DNA of 64,000 nucleotides from Cryptomeria japonica. Taxonomy: Eukaryota; Streptophyta; Pinopsida; Cupressales; Cupressaceae. Both the position numbers and the translations under genes were made by a program. Position 1 is the first letter of the stretch; every line of letters begins with the position of its first letter. Positions 1 to 11,131 of this stretch are shown in pieces. Under the pieces are notes generated by a model. It ran no database searches. It was not told the origin of the DNA and saw only the letters and a list, made by a program, of their open reading frames with translations. The stretch covers positions 881,116,220 to 881,180,219 of the forward strand of contig NC_081409.1 in assembly GCF_030272615.1 (NCBI RefSeq). The letters run 5' to 3'.

Positions 1-449
1 TAATGTTAATAATTATCATATTATATCAATGTTATATCATAATATTAAATCAATTCTATAATAATTAACAAGATTTATTTAGTTATGATTAATGCTATTT
101 TTCTTATATTTTTATATTAATATATTAAATTTATATTCACAATTGTTCTATTATATCAATATTATAAGGCAAGTACTTGTCACTACATGGCACTTGTTTA
201 AAAATGGATTGGTAGTTATAATTGTATCCTAAAATGTAATTATTTCTTTAACTTGTGTAACATTTTCATTAGTTCTACTAATTTGTGTTTGGATTCTATA
301 AGATTATGATATTGCTATCAAGGTTCAACTGTGTAGTTTTTGTGTCAAACTCATTGACTTATGTTTTATGAGTAGTGGTTCACAAGAACCTATCTCTCAT
401 GAGAATGAATGGTCCACTTAGCACTCATTTCATCTAAGTGATTCTCATA

Positions 450-535
450 GGGGTGAAGCATTAGGACTCCCTGGGAGGTCACCCATCCCAATACTACTCC
501 AACTCAAGCACACTTAACAATGAAGTTCTCTCCAA
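450..535 (-). repeat. 5S rRNA-derived sequence
   Basis: The reverse complement follows plant 5S rRNA from the A-box region to near the 3' end. It shows TTAAGTGTGCTTGAGTTGG, then GAGTAGTATTGGGATGGG and TGACCTCCCAGGGAGTCC, ending in GCTTCACCCC. The 5' third of a 5S gene is missing or unrecognisable, so this is not a functional gene. The internal control regions (A box, intermediate element, C box) are largely kept. Plant Cassandra-type miniature LTR elements and 5S-derived SINEs carry such segments; I could not define LTR borders here, so the carrier is unresolved. A second copy lies at 9627-9712. Confidence 0.8.
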
Positions 536-959
536 AGTTAAACCCACTTAGCTTGAAACCCCATTTGTAAAACATTCATCAAGTTTTGTAACTTATAAAC
601 CATGCACGTGATTTCATGTGATTGATGAAAGTCCAAGAAAATTTATTTTGTGTTCACAAATTATAAATATATTAATATTTTTCTCTCGGTGACATATTTA
701 TTTGTTGATATGATGTTTTCCATTTCATTTAAATTTACACTAGATTAAGGTTTTCTAGGGTACATGATAATTTCATTACTTTTATTAATTTTCGTTCATG
801 TAATTTCATGAGATTGATAAAAGTCCAAGAAAAGTTGTTTTGTGTTCACACATTCTAAATACATGAATATTTTTTTATGAGTGACAAATTTATTTGTTGA
901 CTTGATGTTTTTCCTTTCATTCAAATTTAAAAGAATGCAAAATTATTGATAGTGGCTAA

Positions 960-1900
960 AGGTATGCTAGAATACACATCAATTTTATTGTTATCGAAAA
1001 AAAACTTATAGAAAAAATAGGTAATGAGTATTATCATTCCATTTTCAATTTTGTTCACTGACTAATGATAATAATCTTTGGAATATATTTAATATATGGT
1101 AAAAAAAATCTTATGGAAAAAGAATAGGTAGTAGGTATTGTCACTCCACTTTTAATTTTGTGCATGCAATGTTCCTCTTTTCATTGAATTTATACGATAA
1201 AACAAAATAATTGGTACTAGGTAAATGTGTGTCAAAACACACTATTATCTTAGTCCCACTCTTGTGGAATTCCATTTTAAAATAAAATTAATTTTTCAGT
1301 TCGTGCAACATATTTGTTATTTTTTATCAATTTGCATGCATGTGATTTCATGGGATTGATAGGAAGTCCAAGAAAGGTTATTTTTCTTTCACACATCACA
1401 AATTATATGAGTACTTAAATTCTATGGACGACAAATTTTTTTGTTGATGTGTTGTTTTTCCTTTTATTGAAATTTAAAAGGGAATTCATAATTATTGATA
1501 CTAGGTAAGGATATTTTAAAAAATATGACAATTTTGGTCTTACGGAAAAGAAAATATGTAATAACTATTATCATTCTAATTTCAATTTTGGAATACTAAT
1601 TTCTATTTTTTATTTTTTGTAGTATAATTAATAGTAAGAATATTTCATTCACAAACTTAGCTCCATGGTAAAAAAAAACATGTGAAAAAAGAGTACATAG
1701 TAGATGTTATCTTCATACTTTTAATTTTATTTGATATGATTAATTATAAGAATATTTCCATAATAGATATAGGTTCATGATGCAAAAAAATTCTTATGAA
1801 ATTTATGTGTTTGTGTAGATGTTAGAAATGTGAGTTGAAAATGATATTACATAGGAAAAAATAGTAGATAATAGGTACTGGGTAAGTGCACAAAGATGGT
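960..1900. repeat. Degenerate ~170-bp repeat block
   Basis: Successive imperfect copies of one unit can be read. Each has an A-rich stretch with CTTATGGAAAAA, then GTAGGTATTATCA, TTTTAATTTTGT, ATGATTAATCATAAGAATATT, and a tail with TCTAGATGTCAGAAATGTGAG. The same unit recurs at 5345-5835, 8780-9245, 10140-10335 and 21966-22700. Divergence between units is high, so the array is old. No coding frame. Confidence 0.6.
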
Positions 1901-2412
1901 GGTAAAAAAGGGGGCCATAAGTGGACACTTTTTTTTCTGAAATCAAGTGAACCTGAACTTGGAAGCAAATTTGAAAGTCATCCACTCAAGATATGAAGAT
2001 ATTCAAAGAACAAATATTGTAGTACCCTAAATCTAGTTTCCAAAATACTAAACCTTTTCAAAATTGGATAAAATTAACGAAGTCAAATCCTTCGTGCATG
2101 AAAAATTGACCCTGATTTTTTCTGAAAAACATAACATACTATCTGACGTGCACATTAAAAAAGTCATTGTTAGATTTAGTATTTTGACAAATCCTTTGGC
2201 AGAAAGATAGTTAAGAGTTAGCACTAGAAGATGTGTATTTTTTTAATTATTTTTTGTTGAGTATTTTGTTTTTTATGATTTTTCCAGTCGAGCACAACGT
2301 GAAAAATTAGGTACCTATTCCTGCACAAAGCATAAGTTGCACTAAAAGAATCGAACATATAATTTTTTTAATTTTTTTTTAAAGAATCAAGTGCACTACA
2401 ATAATCAAGGTG

Positions 2413-2455
<43 letters not shown>

Positions 2456-2643
2456 CCCATCCCCCTCTCTCTCCCTCCCTCTCTCCTCTTCTCCCTTCCT
2501 CCATACCACATCCCTCCCTCTCTCCCCTTATCCCTTACTCCATACCCTATCCATCTCTCTCTCACTCTCTCCCCTTCTCCCTTCCTCCATAACCTATCCC
2601 TCTTTCTCTTCTTCTCTTCCTCCCTCCCTCCATACCCCACTAC
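2413..2643. repeat. CT microsatellite and polypyrimidine tract
   Basis: A (CT)19 run at 2413-2450 leads into about 190 bases of C/T-rich sequence with the phrase CCCTTCCTCCATACCC repeated. The plus strand is almost purine-free. Serine/leucine/proline-rich frames here are microsatellite translations, not genes. Confidence 0.9.
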
Positions 2644-2760
2644 AGCTATGTCTTCACTTCTATAGAAGTATGTGAATTGATTTCTTGTTTGCAACTTCCT
2701 CTTTGATTTTTATCATGTATGCTCTCCTAAGAAAATTGACTGACGAATTTGTCTGTGTAT

Positions 2761-4440
2761 ATTGAATAGGAGGAATAGGGTTTGAAATTGAACCACAAGT
2801 GTATTACAATGACAAACAAGGAAACCTATAGCAACATTCTTCTCGAATGTGTTTTTAATGAGCAGAGCAGATGTGGAAAATAGTGTCAACAAAGCAACAT
2901 GATGAGTCAGAGTACCTGCAATATGTTTTTCAGAAGGAAACAATAGGTAGGAAGAGAAAGAGGGAGAGAAACACAGATGACATCCTGTAGAATGATAGTG
3001 GTGGGTATGCGAGAGTTCCCATGTTGTTACACAATGCCTGTCACCTAAAGAAATTAAAGTTTGTTGTATGCATGGCAGTGGTAGTATATGATGATCATCA
3101 CTTGTGAAACATCTTGGAATGGTATAGACCCATGAAAGAAATCAATTGTGTAATTCCTATAGTCACAATCGAGATGTCTTAGAACCTTGCAAATTTAATA
3201 GCATCATACGTTTTAGAACTTAGATAGTACTCTTAGGGTTAGGTGAAGCTCTTACACTTTCTTTTTAGTGAAGCCTCATTGTTTGTTCGCTTGGAGTCTC
3301 GATGATTGATGGATTTGTGTGTGTATATTGAATAGGAAGAATAGGGTTTCAAATGGAACCATAGATGTATTACCACAACAAACAAGGAAACCTATAGCAA
3401 TATTCTTCTTCAATGTGTTTTTAATGAGCAGAGTAGATGTGGAAAATAGTGTCAACAAAGCAACATGATGAGTCAGAGTACCTGCAATATGGTTTTCAGA
3501 AGGAAAAAATAGGTAGGAAGAGAAAGAGGAACAATAACACAGATGATGTCCTAGAGAATGATAGTGGTGAGTATGCAAGAGTTCCCATGTTGTTACACAA
3601 CGCCTGTCTTTTAAATAAATTAAAGTTTGTTGTATGCATGGCAGTGGTAGTATATTATGATCATCACTTGTCAAAGAGCTTGGAATGGTACATACCTATG
3701 AAAGAAATCGAGTGAGTAATTCCTATAGTCACAATCAAGATCAGTCATATAACCTTGCAAATTTAATAGCATCATATATTTTAGAACTTAGGCAGTACTC
3801 TTAGGGTTAGGTCAAGCTCTTACACTTTCTTTTTAGCGAAGCCTCATTGTTTGTTTGCTTGGAGTCTCGATGATTGATGGATTTGTGTGTGTGTATTGAA
3901 TAAGAGGAATAGGGTTTTCAATTGAACCACGAGTGTATTACCATGACAAACAAGGAAACTTGCAGCAGTATTCTTCTCGAATGTGTTTTTAATGAGCAAA
4001 GAAGATGTGGAAAATAGTGTCAACAAAGAAACATGATGCGTCAGAGTACCTGGTATATGTTTTCCAGAAGGAAACAACAGGTAGGAAGAGAAAGAGGGAG
4101 AGTAACACAGATGATGTCCTGGGGAATGATAGTGGTGGGTATGCGAGAGTTCCCATGTTGTTACACAACGCCTATCACCTAAAGAAATTAAAGTTTGTTG
4201 TATGCATGGCAGTGGTACTATATGATGATCATCACTTGTGAAACAACTTGGAATTGTACATACCCATGAAAGAAGTCAAGTGTGTAATTCCTATAGTCAC
4301 AATTGAGATCAGTCTTATAACCTTGCAAATTTAATAGCATCATATATTTTAGAGCTTAGGAAGTACTCTTAGGTTTAGGTCAAGATCTTACACTTGATTT
4401 TTAGCGAAGCCTCGTTGTTTTTTCGCTTGGAGTCTCATTG
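2761..4440. repeat. Three tandem 567-bp units
   Basis: The phrase ATTGAATAGG starts at 2761 and 3327 and recurs slightly altered at 3895, giving periods of 566 and 568 bp. Each unit carries a plus-strand frame of about 78-92 codons beginning MWKIVST and holding GRKRKR and RVPMLLHNA. It also has a minus-strand frame containing LLIKNT and LLFN. The plus-strand frame of the first unit has a TAG. I do not recognise either product, and conservation of both strands is expected in young tandem repeats, so coding is unproven. A matching triplet lies at 23705-25380. Confidence 0.85.
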
Positions 4441-4589
4441 TATGATGTTCTTTTCATAACTTTAAATTTAATATATCATTTTAATAGCCTACCATATGAC
4501 CCCTTAGGTGTCATTAGAGGTCATATTGTTTCCTAAGAGGTGCTATGAGATTTCCACAATCCATTTTGTATTCTAATGTATTTTTTTGG

Positions 4590-4900
4590 ATTCGATAGAT
4601 TTTCAATGGTTTGGGATTTTGGGGACATCTTATGAAAATATCATGTTTCAATTTGGTGATGTATATTTTCATGTCTAGTTATCTTTTTAAAAATGATCCA
4701 ATTCTATAATTATTTTCTTTACAACAATCCTATTTATACTTAAAACTAATATTATTATATATCTTAATTATTATGTGTGTCTCTATGCAATGATATTTTT
4801 ATTAATATGGATCCTATATTTTTGTTTATGAAGTTGAGTTATGGCTTGAGTTAATAACAAATTACTAATATCAAGGGTTATAAGATCTTATTAGCCTTTG
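4590..4900. repeat. Old ~310-bp duplicate, copy 1
   Basis: This resembles 7030-7320 through shared stretches such as TTTTCATCTGTTATC-like and AAAATGATC, ending in GTTGAGTTTTGGCC-like sequence and AGTTAATAACA. It is more diverged than the large duplication, so it is an older event. No gene is seen between 4541 and 5280; the rest is AT-rich. Confidence 0.5.
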
Positions 4901-5344
4901 GTTTTATGAATAATGTCATATTAATATTAAGTTTATTATTCTATTTTACGTTTTGAGTACACTCCTAGTCCTTGATCTCCTACCCTTCAATGGAAGGTTG
5001 ACATCTTGGTAACATTTAGGAAAAGCAATCTGAGTTACAGATAGTTGTCAATAATGACCTGATGTGCTTTCCAAAGATTAACGTTGTAATATTCGTGCGC
5101 GATAAAATCGCTAGAAACAATCGATAAAATCGTGTGTGAAAGAGCTGAGGCGGGAAACAAGGATTTCCGCGTTAGATGGGGAAGGGATTTACGCGTGAGC
5201 AATTTTCTTTCAAGAAGTCTTGTGGACTTTGTGTAGACATGTGAATGGGACATCGACATTACCTAGGGAAATGGAGTTGGAAGTATTTTAAATTTTATTA
5301 AATAAAATAAATATAGGAATATTTTCTTAACAAGTTATATTTGG

Positions 5345-5835
5345 GTCTTACAAAACAAATCTTTTGGAATCTATGTGTTTGTCTAGATGTTACATGTAAA
5401 AAATGTGAGTTGGACATGACATATGGAAAAGGATTAGATAGTTCGTATTATCATTCTATTTTTAATTTTCTTAGTATGATTAATCGTAATAATATTTTCA
5501 TGGTACAAAATGATCTTTGAGAATCTATCTATATATCTAGATGTCATAAATGTGAATTAAACATGACATTGCCTCAAGAAAATGAGTATGTAGCAGGTAT
5601 TATCACTATAATTTTTAATTTCATTTAGTATGATTAATCATAAATATATTTTCATGACAAGCTTACCCGTACAATAAAAAGAATCTTTTGGAGTTTATGT
5701 GTTAGTGTAGATGTCAAAAATGTGAGTTCCACATGATAATACCTAAGGAAAAAAGAGTAGGTAGTAGATATTATCATTCTACTTTTGATTTTGTTTAATA
5801 TGATTAATGTAAAATTATTTTCACTTTATTCAAAC
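5345..5835. repeat. Degenerate ~170-bp repeats, three units
   Basis: Three successive units read AATCT(A/T)TGTGTTTGTCTAG or a close variant, AAATGTGAGTT(G)GACATGAC, an A/G-rich stretch with GTAGGTATTATCA, then TATGATTAATC. It continues at its right side into the AT-rich tail also seen at 9290-9440 and 52680-52930, and is cut at about 6020 by the LINE fragment. Confidence 0.6.
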
Positions 5836-6019
5836 ATAATTTATTCACCTACTAAAAATCAGTACAAATTTATTTATATTAAAAAGTTGTAAATAATTTT
5901 TAGTTAGTAAAATCATTTTTTTTAATAAAATGTTATTTTTATTCTTGTTAATTCTCATGATATATTTAAAAAAAGATTGGTATTTATCTTTCTATCTTAA
6001 AATGTAATTATTTCTTCAA

Positions 6020-6440
6020 GTTTTACCTTGAATGATATGTGGAATTGGTTTCTCCAAAAATTGAAGAGCAAAATCTTTAATTGGGGCAGTAGGTATCTCT
6101 GTTTAGCTAGTAAAATTCAAGTTGTTATTCAAATATTTTTTAGCCTCTCGTGTTTATTATTCCTCTTTTTGGATGCCTTCTAAAAAAGGTTATGAGGACC
6201 TTAATAAAATCATTCGGAAGTTTTTGTGGACTAATTGGGATGGTAAAATGGGTTTCAAATCTTCATCATGGCTCCATTGTATTCAACCAAAACATAGAGG
6301 TAGGCTTGGACTCTTGGATCCTAGGACTCAAGGGCTATGTTTATCTGCTAAATGGATAATCAAAGTTGTTTCAAGAGATGAACAATTGAAAGTTTTGAGA
6401 AGGATTGTGTTTGAAATTCATCAACAAATATAGCTTTTAC
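6020..6440 (+). pseudogene. LINE (L1-type) ORF2 tail fragment
   Basis: The translation matches the end of the reverse transcriptase region of plant L1-type non-LTR retrotransposons. It reads LKSKIFNWGSRYLCLASKIQ, then YYSSFWMPSKKGYEDLNKII, RKFLWTNW, PKHRGRLGLLDPRTQGLCLS and AKWIIK. That order (core plus thumb, FLW, GGLG-like, AKW) is typical just upstream of the zf-RVT domain. One frameshift at about 6135-6150, in a T run, separates the first part from the second, and a TAG at 6431-6433 ends the frame. Only about 135 codons of a protein usually over 1000 aa long remain; the catalytic YADD region is absent. It is a 5'-truncated or fragmented dead copy. Confidence 0.8.
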
Positions 6441-7029
6441 TTATGAAATGACATGATTTTAAGAGATCATAATTGCATTATTGGTGCATTTAAATTTTAT
6501 GGCATCATTTTAAATTAATTAATGGAATATTCATTTATGAACTTAAACATGTATATGAATGTATCCAGTATGTTTTTTGGAGTATGGTTTTTGGAGCCTT
6601 ATACTCCCTTGTACCTATAGACATGATATCGTTCAACAATCCCCTATACTAATCTCCACTTATATAGTTGGGGTCTTCTAATTTCAATTTGATTTAAAGA
6701 AGTTTGTATGATTGATTTAATATATGTATAAGAATTTTATTTGATAAAGTTAAAATGGGCATAAAGGAAAAAGATAGACATTGAGTGTTTTAAGAAAATG
6801 ATAAAAAAAATTTTAAAATGAGGAAATTTAAATTTCCTAAAAAAATTTAAAAAAGAACAAATAGTTAGAGAGTACTATAAATATATATAAAGAATATCAT
6901 ATGAAAAAATGTGTATACATAGAAATACTAAGAACTAGAGTATAACAATAGGTAACTCCATCGATTTAACTTAAATTCATTTCTTTGCTAATTGTGATTT
7001 CCATCTTTCCCAAGATAATCAAGGTATAG
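6441..7029. other. AT-rich spacer without recognised content
   Basis: I see no gene, RNA or clear repeat here. There are A-rich and T-rich runs and short near-duplicates only. Confidence 0.6.
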
Positions 7030-7320
7030 ATTTTCCATGGTTTGCGATTTTTTTTAGGATAATGTATTCTTTCGACTTGGTAATGCATATTTTCATCTGT
7101 TATCTTTTAAAAAATGATCTAGTTTTATTATCATTCTCTTTAAAATAATCCCATGTATAATTGAAGCCAATATTGTCACGTTTTTAAATTATTGTAGATC
7201 TATATATGTGCAAGACTTATTTTATTAATATGAATATTATATTTTGGATTGTGGAGTTGAGTTTTGGCCCAAGTTAATAACATTTTATAAATATCAAGAG
7301 TTAGTAAGATTTTATTAATA
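7030..7320. repeat. Old ~310-bp duplicate, copy 2
   Basis: Partner of 4590-4900. Matching landmarks run in the same order (TTTTCCATGG, TGCATATTTTCAT, AAAATGATC, TAATATGAATATTATATTTT, GAGTTGAG). Together with the flanking ~170-bp repeats it suggests that 4.4-5.8 kb and 6.9-9.2 kb descend from one older duplication. Confidence 0.5.
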
Positions 7321-7831
7321 TTGTTGTATTAATATTATGTTCATTACATTATTTATTATATCTACATTTGTAAAAAAAGTAATGAATGTCGTGATGAACA
7401 ATCTACAATATTCAGTTTTTTAATTTATATGTTCTCCTTATAGTTTTATATTCTAGGTATTGTAAGACCCTAGAATTTAATTATCTACTATTGACTACAT
7501 TTTTAAAATTTTGATTTATTTATCTATTATGTATTTTTAATTTGATTGTGTCATTATTAAGTTGAGAATAAGAGAATTCTTATCATCGATAAATGTTATT
7601 TGAGTTTAAATGATATAATTTACTTATTTTTATTTATTTCAATTATAATAAATAAATCTATGAATAAAAATAAAAACTTAAAAAATATTTTACAAATTTA
7701 AATAATTATAATAGATTTAATTAAAATACCAATCAAAATAATAGATTTAATTAAAATTTATAAATAAATTATAATTTTTTATTTTTTTAAAAATACAATA
7801 AATTATCAATTAGGATAATTCTTATTGCAAA
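7321..7831. other. Very AT-rich spacer
   Basis: Almost entirely A and T with repeated TTTAATTAAAAT and AATAATAGATTTAATTAAAA phrases. TGTAAGACCC at 7459 resembles an LTR start, but no second LTR was found. No gene. Confidence 0.5.
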
Positions 7832-7916
7832 ATGTCAATAGTGGCATGTTATGATGGTTAAGTTGTTGTGTTGTTGTTTCTGCCATCAATGTTCAAATCC
7901 CACTAATCCATAGCTT
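7832..7916 (+). mobile_element. Short tRNA-like SINE relic
   Basis: An A-box-like TGGTTAAGTTG (7855-7865) and a B-box-like GTTCAAATCC (7891-7900) are spaced as in tRNA-derived RNA polymerase III promoters. The body is flanked by near-direct repeats, TAATTCTTATTGCAA on the left (about 7816-7830) and TAATTCTTATTACAA on the right (about 7918-7932), which look like a target-site duplication. The body is only about 85 bp, shorter than most plant SINEs, and no cloverleaf was confirmed. Confidence 0.45.
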
Positions 7917-7932
7917 AATAATTCTTATTACA

Positions 7933-8439
7933 ATAAAACCTAATAAGTACTTTTAAAAATCTAAAACTTTATACAACACCTATACATTTAATTGACAAGT
8001 ATAAATAAACAAATTTTGCAAAAATATATATTTCATAAAAAATTACTAATAAATTCTGTTTAAGTTCTGAAATTTGACTTGTGGGACAAGATGTTTTTTT
8101 TATTAACTCTTTTTGATAAAATTTTCATTTTTGATATCTGAATAGACAAAGGTCTCAATTGACACGTCGACAACAAAATTGATTCACTCCTGAAATATAG
8201 CTGTCAATTATATCAATGTGCTAGAAAATAGGTAGAAATAATGCAGGGAACAGCTAAGGTGGGAAGGAACGGGGAAGGGTTTGTACTGAAATGCCTGGGC
8301 GATTTTCTGTAAACAAGACAAATTTATTTATTTTTTGTTGTAACTTCACTTTCCTGTGAGAAGACCACAAATTTCTATGTTGATGCGGTGTTTCCCCTTT
8401 CATTAAAATTTACAGGAAAAACCAATAGAATTATTGATA
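7933..8439. other. AT-rich spacer
   Basis: No gene seen. A segment near 8225-8300 (GGGAACAGCTAAGGTGGGAA) weakly resembles 5135-5215, consistent with the older duplication noted above. Confidence 0.4.
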
Positions 8440-9290
8440 AGTAGGTAAATGTTTCAATCTCGTGGAATTTGTGTTACTGTCTACACATCAAGATAGCGAG
8501 TTGGACATGACATTACCAAGGGTAAAAAGTTAAGTAGGCATTCGATATTATAGTTTTATTAATCGTAAGAATATTTTAACAATAAATTTAAGGAGGGGTT
8601 TAATGGAGGGGGCTTAAGCTCTATTTTTAAGGAATAGGTGGTCTCATGGAAAAATTATTTTTTTTTGCTAGGAGATTATTTGTAATCTTTTCTTAAAAAA
8701 TAGAGCCCCTACTTTTAAGGCATCAAAATTTAAGCTGGTTAAAATATGGTGGGGCTAGAAATTGCTAGACCAGTGCAAAACAAAATCCTTGGCAAACTCT
8801 CATACAAATAAATCTTGTGAAACCCATGTGTCTATCTAGATATAAATGTGATTTGGACATGATATTACCTAAGGAAAAAGAGTAGATAGTAGGTATTAAT
8901 ATTCTACTTTAACTTTTTTAGTATGATTAAATGATAAGAACATTTCCAATATCTTATGGAATCTATGTTCATCTACAAACGTCAGAAATGTGAATTGGAC
9001 ATGACATTACCTTGGGAAAACGAGTATATAATAGGTATTATCAATATATTTTTATTGCATTTAATATGATTAATCATAAGAATATTTCAACAACAAACTT
9101 AACCCCACACAAAAAAACCCTTGTATAGATGTAAATAATGTAAGTTTTACATGATATTACCTTGGAAAAAATAGTAGGTAGTATGTATTATCACTCTGCT
9201 TTTAATTATGTTTAGTATGGTTAAGCATAAGAATATTTTCACTTTCTTCAAACATAATTTATTGAGTAGCTAAACGTTAGTAGTAATTTA
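8440..9290. repeat. Degenerate ~170-bp repeats
   Basis: At least three imperfect units are readable at 8780-9245, with looser similarity from 8440. They share GTAGGTATTA, TATGATTAA(T/A)(C/G)ATAAGAA, TCTATCTAGA-like and ATGTGA(A/G)TTGGACATGA. No coding frame. Confidence 0.55.
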
Positions 9291-9626
9291 ATATTTTATT
9301 TATATTAAAAAGTTGTAAATAGTTTTTAATTAGTAATATTTTAGTTTTATTCTTCTTGATTCTCATGCTATTATTTAAAAATGGATTGGTATTTATAATT
9401 GTATCCTAAAATGTAATTATTTCTTTAATTTGTGTAACTTTTTCATTAGTTCTAGTAATTTGTGTTTGGAATTTATAAGATTATGGTATTGCTATCAAGG
9501 TTCAACTGTGTAGTTTTTGAGTCAAACTCATTGACTTATGTTTCATGAGTAGTGGTTCACAAGAACCTATCTCTCATGAGAATGAATGGTCCACTTAGCA
9601 CTCATTGCATCTAAGTGATTCTCATA

Positions 9627-9712
9627 GGGGTGAAGCATTGGGACTTCCTGGGAGGTCACCCATCCCAATACTACTCCAACTCAAGCATGCTTAACAACAA
9701 AATTCCCTCCAA
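9627..9712 (-). repeat. 5S rRNA-derived sequence, second copy
   Basis: Same segment as 450-535, with a few substitutions: AGCATGCTTAAC here, AGCACACTTAAC there. On the minus strand the C-box region GATGGGTGACCTCCCAGGA is preserved and even closer to canonical 5S. It lies inside the large duplication, so it is a copy rather than an independent insertion. Confidence 0.8.
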
Positions 9713-10335
9713 GGTTAAACCCACTTAGCTTGAAACCCCATTTGTAAAACATTCATCAAGTTTTGTGCCTTATAAACCATGCAGGTGATTTCATGTGATT
9801 GATAAAAGTCCAAGAAAATTTATTTTGTGTTCACAAATTATAAATATATTAATATTTTTCTCTCGGTAACATATTTCTTTGTTGATGTGATGTTTTCCAT
9901 TTTATTTAAATTTACAAGAGAAAATATAATTATTTATACTAGATTAAGGTTTGCTAGGATACATGACAATTTCATTCCTTTTATTAATTTGTGTTCATGT
10001 AATTTCATGAGATTGATAAAAGTCCAAGAAAAGTTGTTTTGTGTTCACACATCACAAATACATGAATATATTTTATGAGTGACAAATTTATTTGTTGACT
10101 TGATGCTTTTCCTTTCATTCAAATTTAAAAGAGAATGCAAAATTATTGATAGTAGCTAAAGGTATGCTAGAATACACATCAATTTTAATGTTATCGAAAA
10201 AAACTTATAGAAAAAATAGGTAATAAGTATTATCATTCCATTTTCAATTTTTTTTATTGACTAATGATAATAATCTTCGGAATATATTTAATATTATGGT
10301 ATAGAAAAAATTATGGAAAAATAATAGGTAGTAGG

Positions 10336-11117
10336 TGTTTATGGTGAAAATGGATAAAACAATATTGAAAGGCTAAATGAATTCAACCACAAAACCCTAG
10401 CCTAACAACAACAAAGATCCACCATAACATATGAAGATTACCTAAGACAATGTAAATCAAATGAAATCACAAAGATTATACCATCACATGTCCAATAGGG
10501 TTTGGATCTCCATTCTTCCTATCTCCATTGATCTTGTTTGATATATTTGCTCTCAGATTTTATGTGTATACAAGAGCTCAAAAAAGAATGGAAATATGGT
10601 TGCAAGTAGGCTTGATCGCATATGAAAGTTCGAAAGCATAGAGTAGTCGGGTAGTCAACTGATCAGGGTTGATAATGAAGGAAGCATCTCCTTATATAGA
10701 AGGCACTATAAGAAATGGAGGGATAAGATTGAGAGGTGTAAAAGACAAATGGCCGGCTATGATTAGAGTGTAGGTAGAGAAAATAAGAAAATAATAAGAG
10801 GGTAGGTAGTGTAGGAATTAAGAGATGAATGACATGCGTCCTAGGTGGAAAAGGCTAACGAATTAATTAAATAAATAAAGATTCATTTAATAGAAGAAGT
10901 GGGATCAATTAAATAAATAAAAATATTTATTTAATTTAGGAAAAAGTATAATTTAAATAAATAAATGTATTTATTTAAATGAGAAATAAGGCTAGAACAG
11001 GATAAATGAATTAATTAAATAAATAAAAATGTATTCAATTAATAGAAGAATTAGGCTAAGATAATTAAATAAATAAAATATTTATTTAATTAGGCATGAC
11101 AATTTTAGGTGTCTACA
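10336..11117 (-). repeat. Element A 3' LTR
   Basis: In the element's sense this is the 3' LTR, TGTAGACACC to ACCATAAACA. A TATA-like TATATAAGG sits on the minus strand at 10690-10698. The AT-rich part holds a perfect 13-bp inverted repeat (10951-10963 and 10968-10980, 4-base loop) that is kept in the other LTR. Confidence 0.92.
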
Positions 11118-11131
11118 TTTTGCCCCTGTTT
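11118..11131 (-). promoter_or_regulatory. Element A polypurine tract
   Basis: On the minus strand AAACAGGGGCAAAA immediately precedes the 3' LTR. This is the expected site and composition for the plus-strand DNA primer, and it fixes the element's orientation. Confidence 0.8.

Larger units (their letters stand above)
195..4540. repeat. Segmental duplication, copy 1
   Basis: This block recurs at 9375-25485 in the same order and orientation: the 5S-derived stretch, degenerate ~170-bp units, a CT tract, three 567-bp units and a short run of the ATGACCCCTTAGG motif. By eye most of it matches at over 90 percent. The homology is broken between about 2125 and 2412, where copy 2 holds unrelated sequence (22935-23360). 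Copy 1 preserves the uninterrupted target site of element A at 1131-1135. No gene is visible apart from the repeats listed separately. Confidence 0.85.

Noticed and set aside
450-535. Functional 5S rRNA gene
   Set aside because: The 5' third is missing, many changes, and no tandem rDNA context or T-run terminator was found.
2368-2694. Frames over the CT tract on both strands
   Set aside because: Low-complexity repeat translation; the same holds at 23226-23609.
9827-10078. 83-codon frame in the duplicated block
   Set aside because: AT-rich, not kept open in copy 1 at the same place, no domain.
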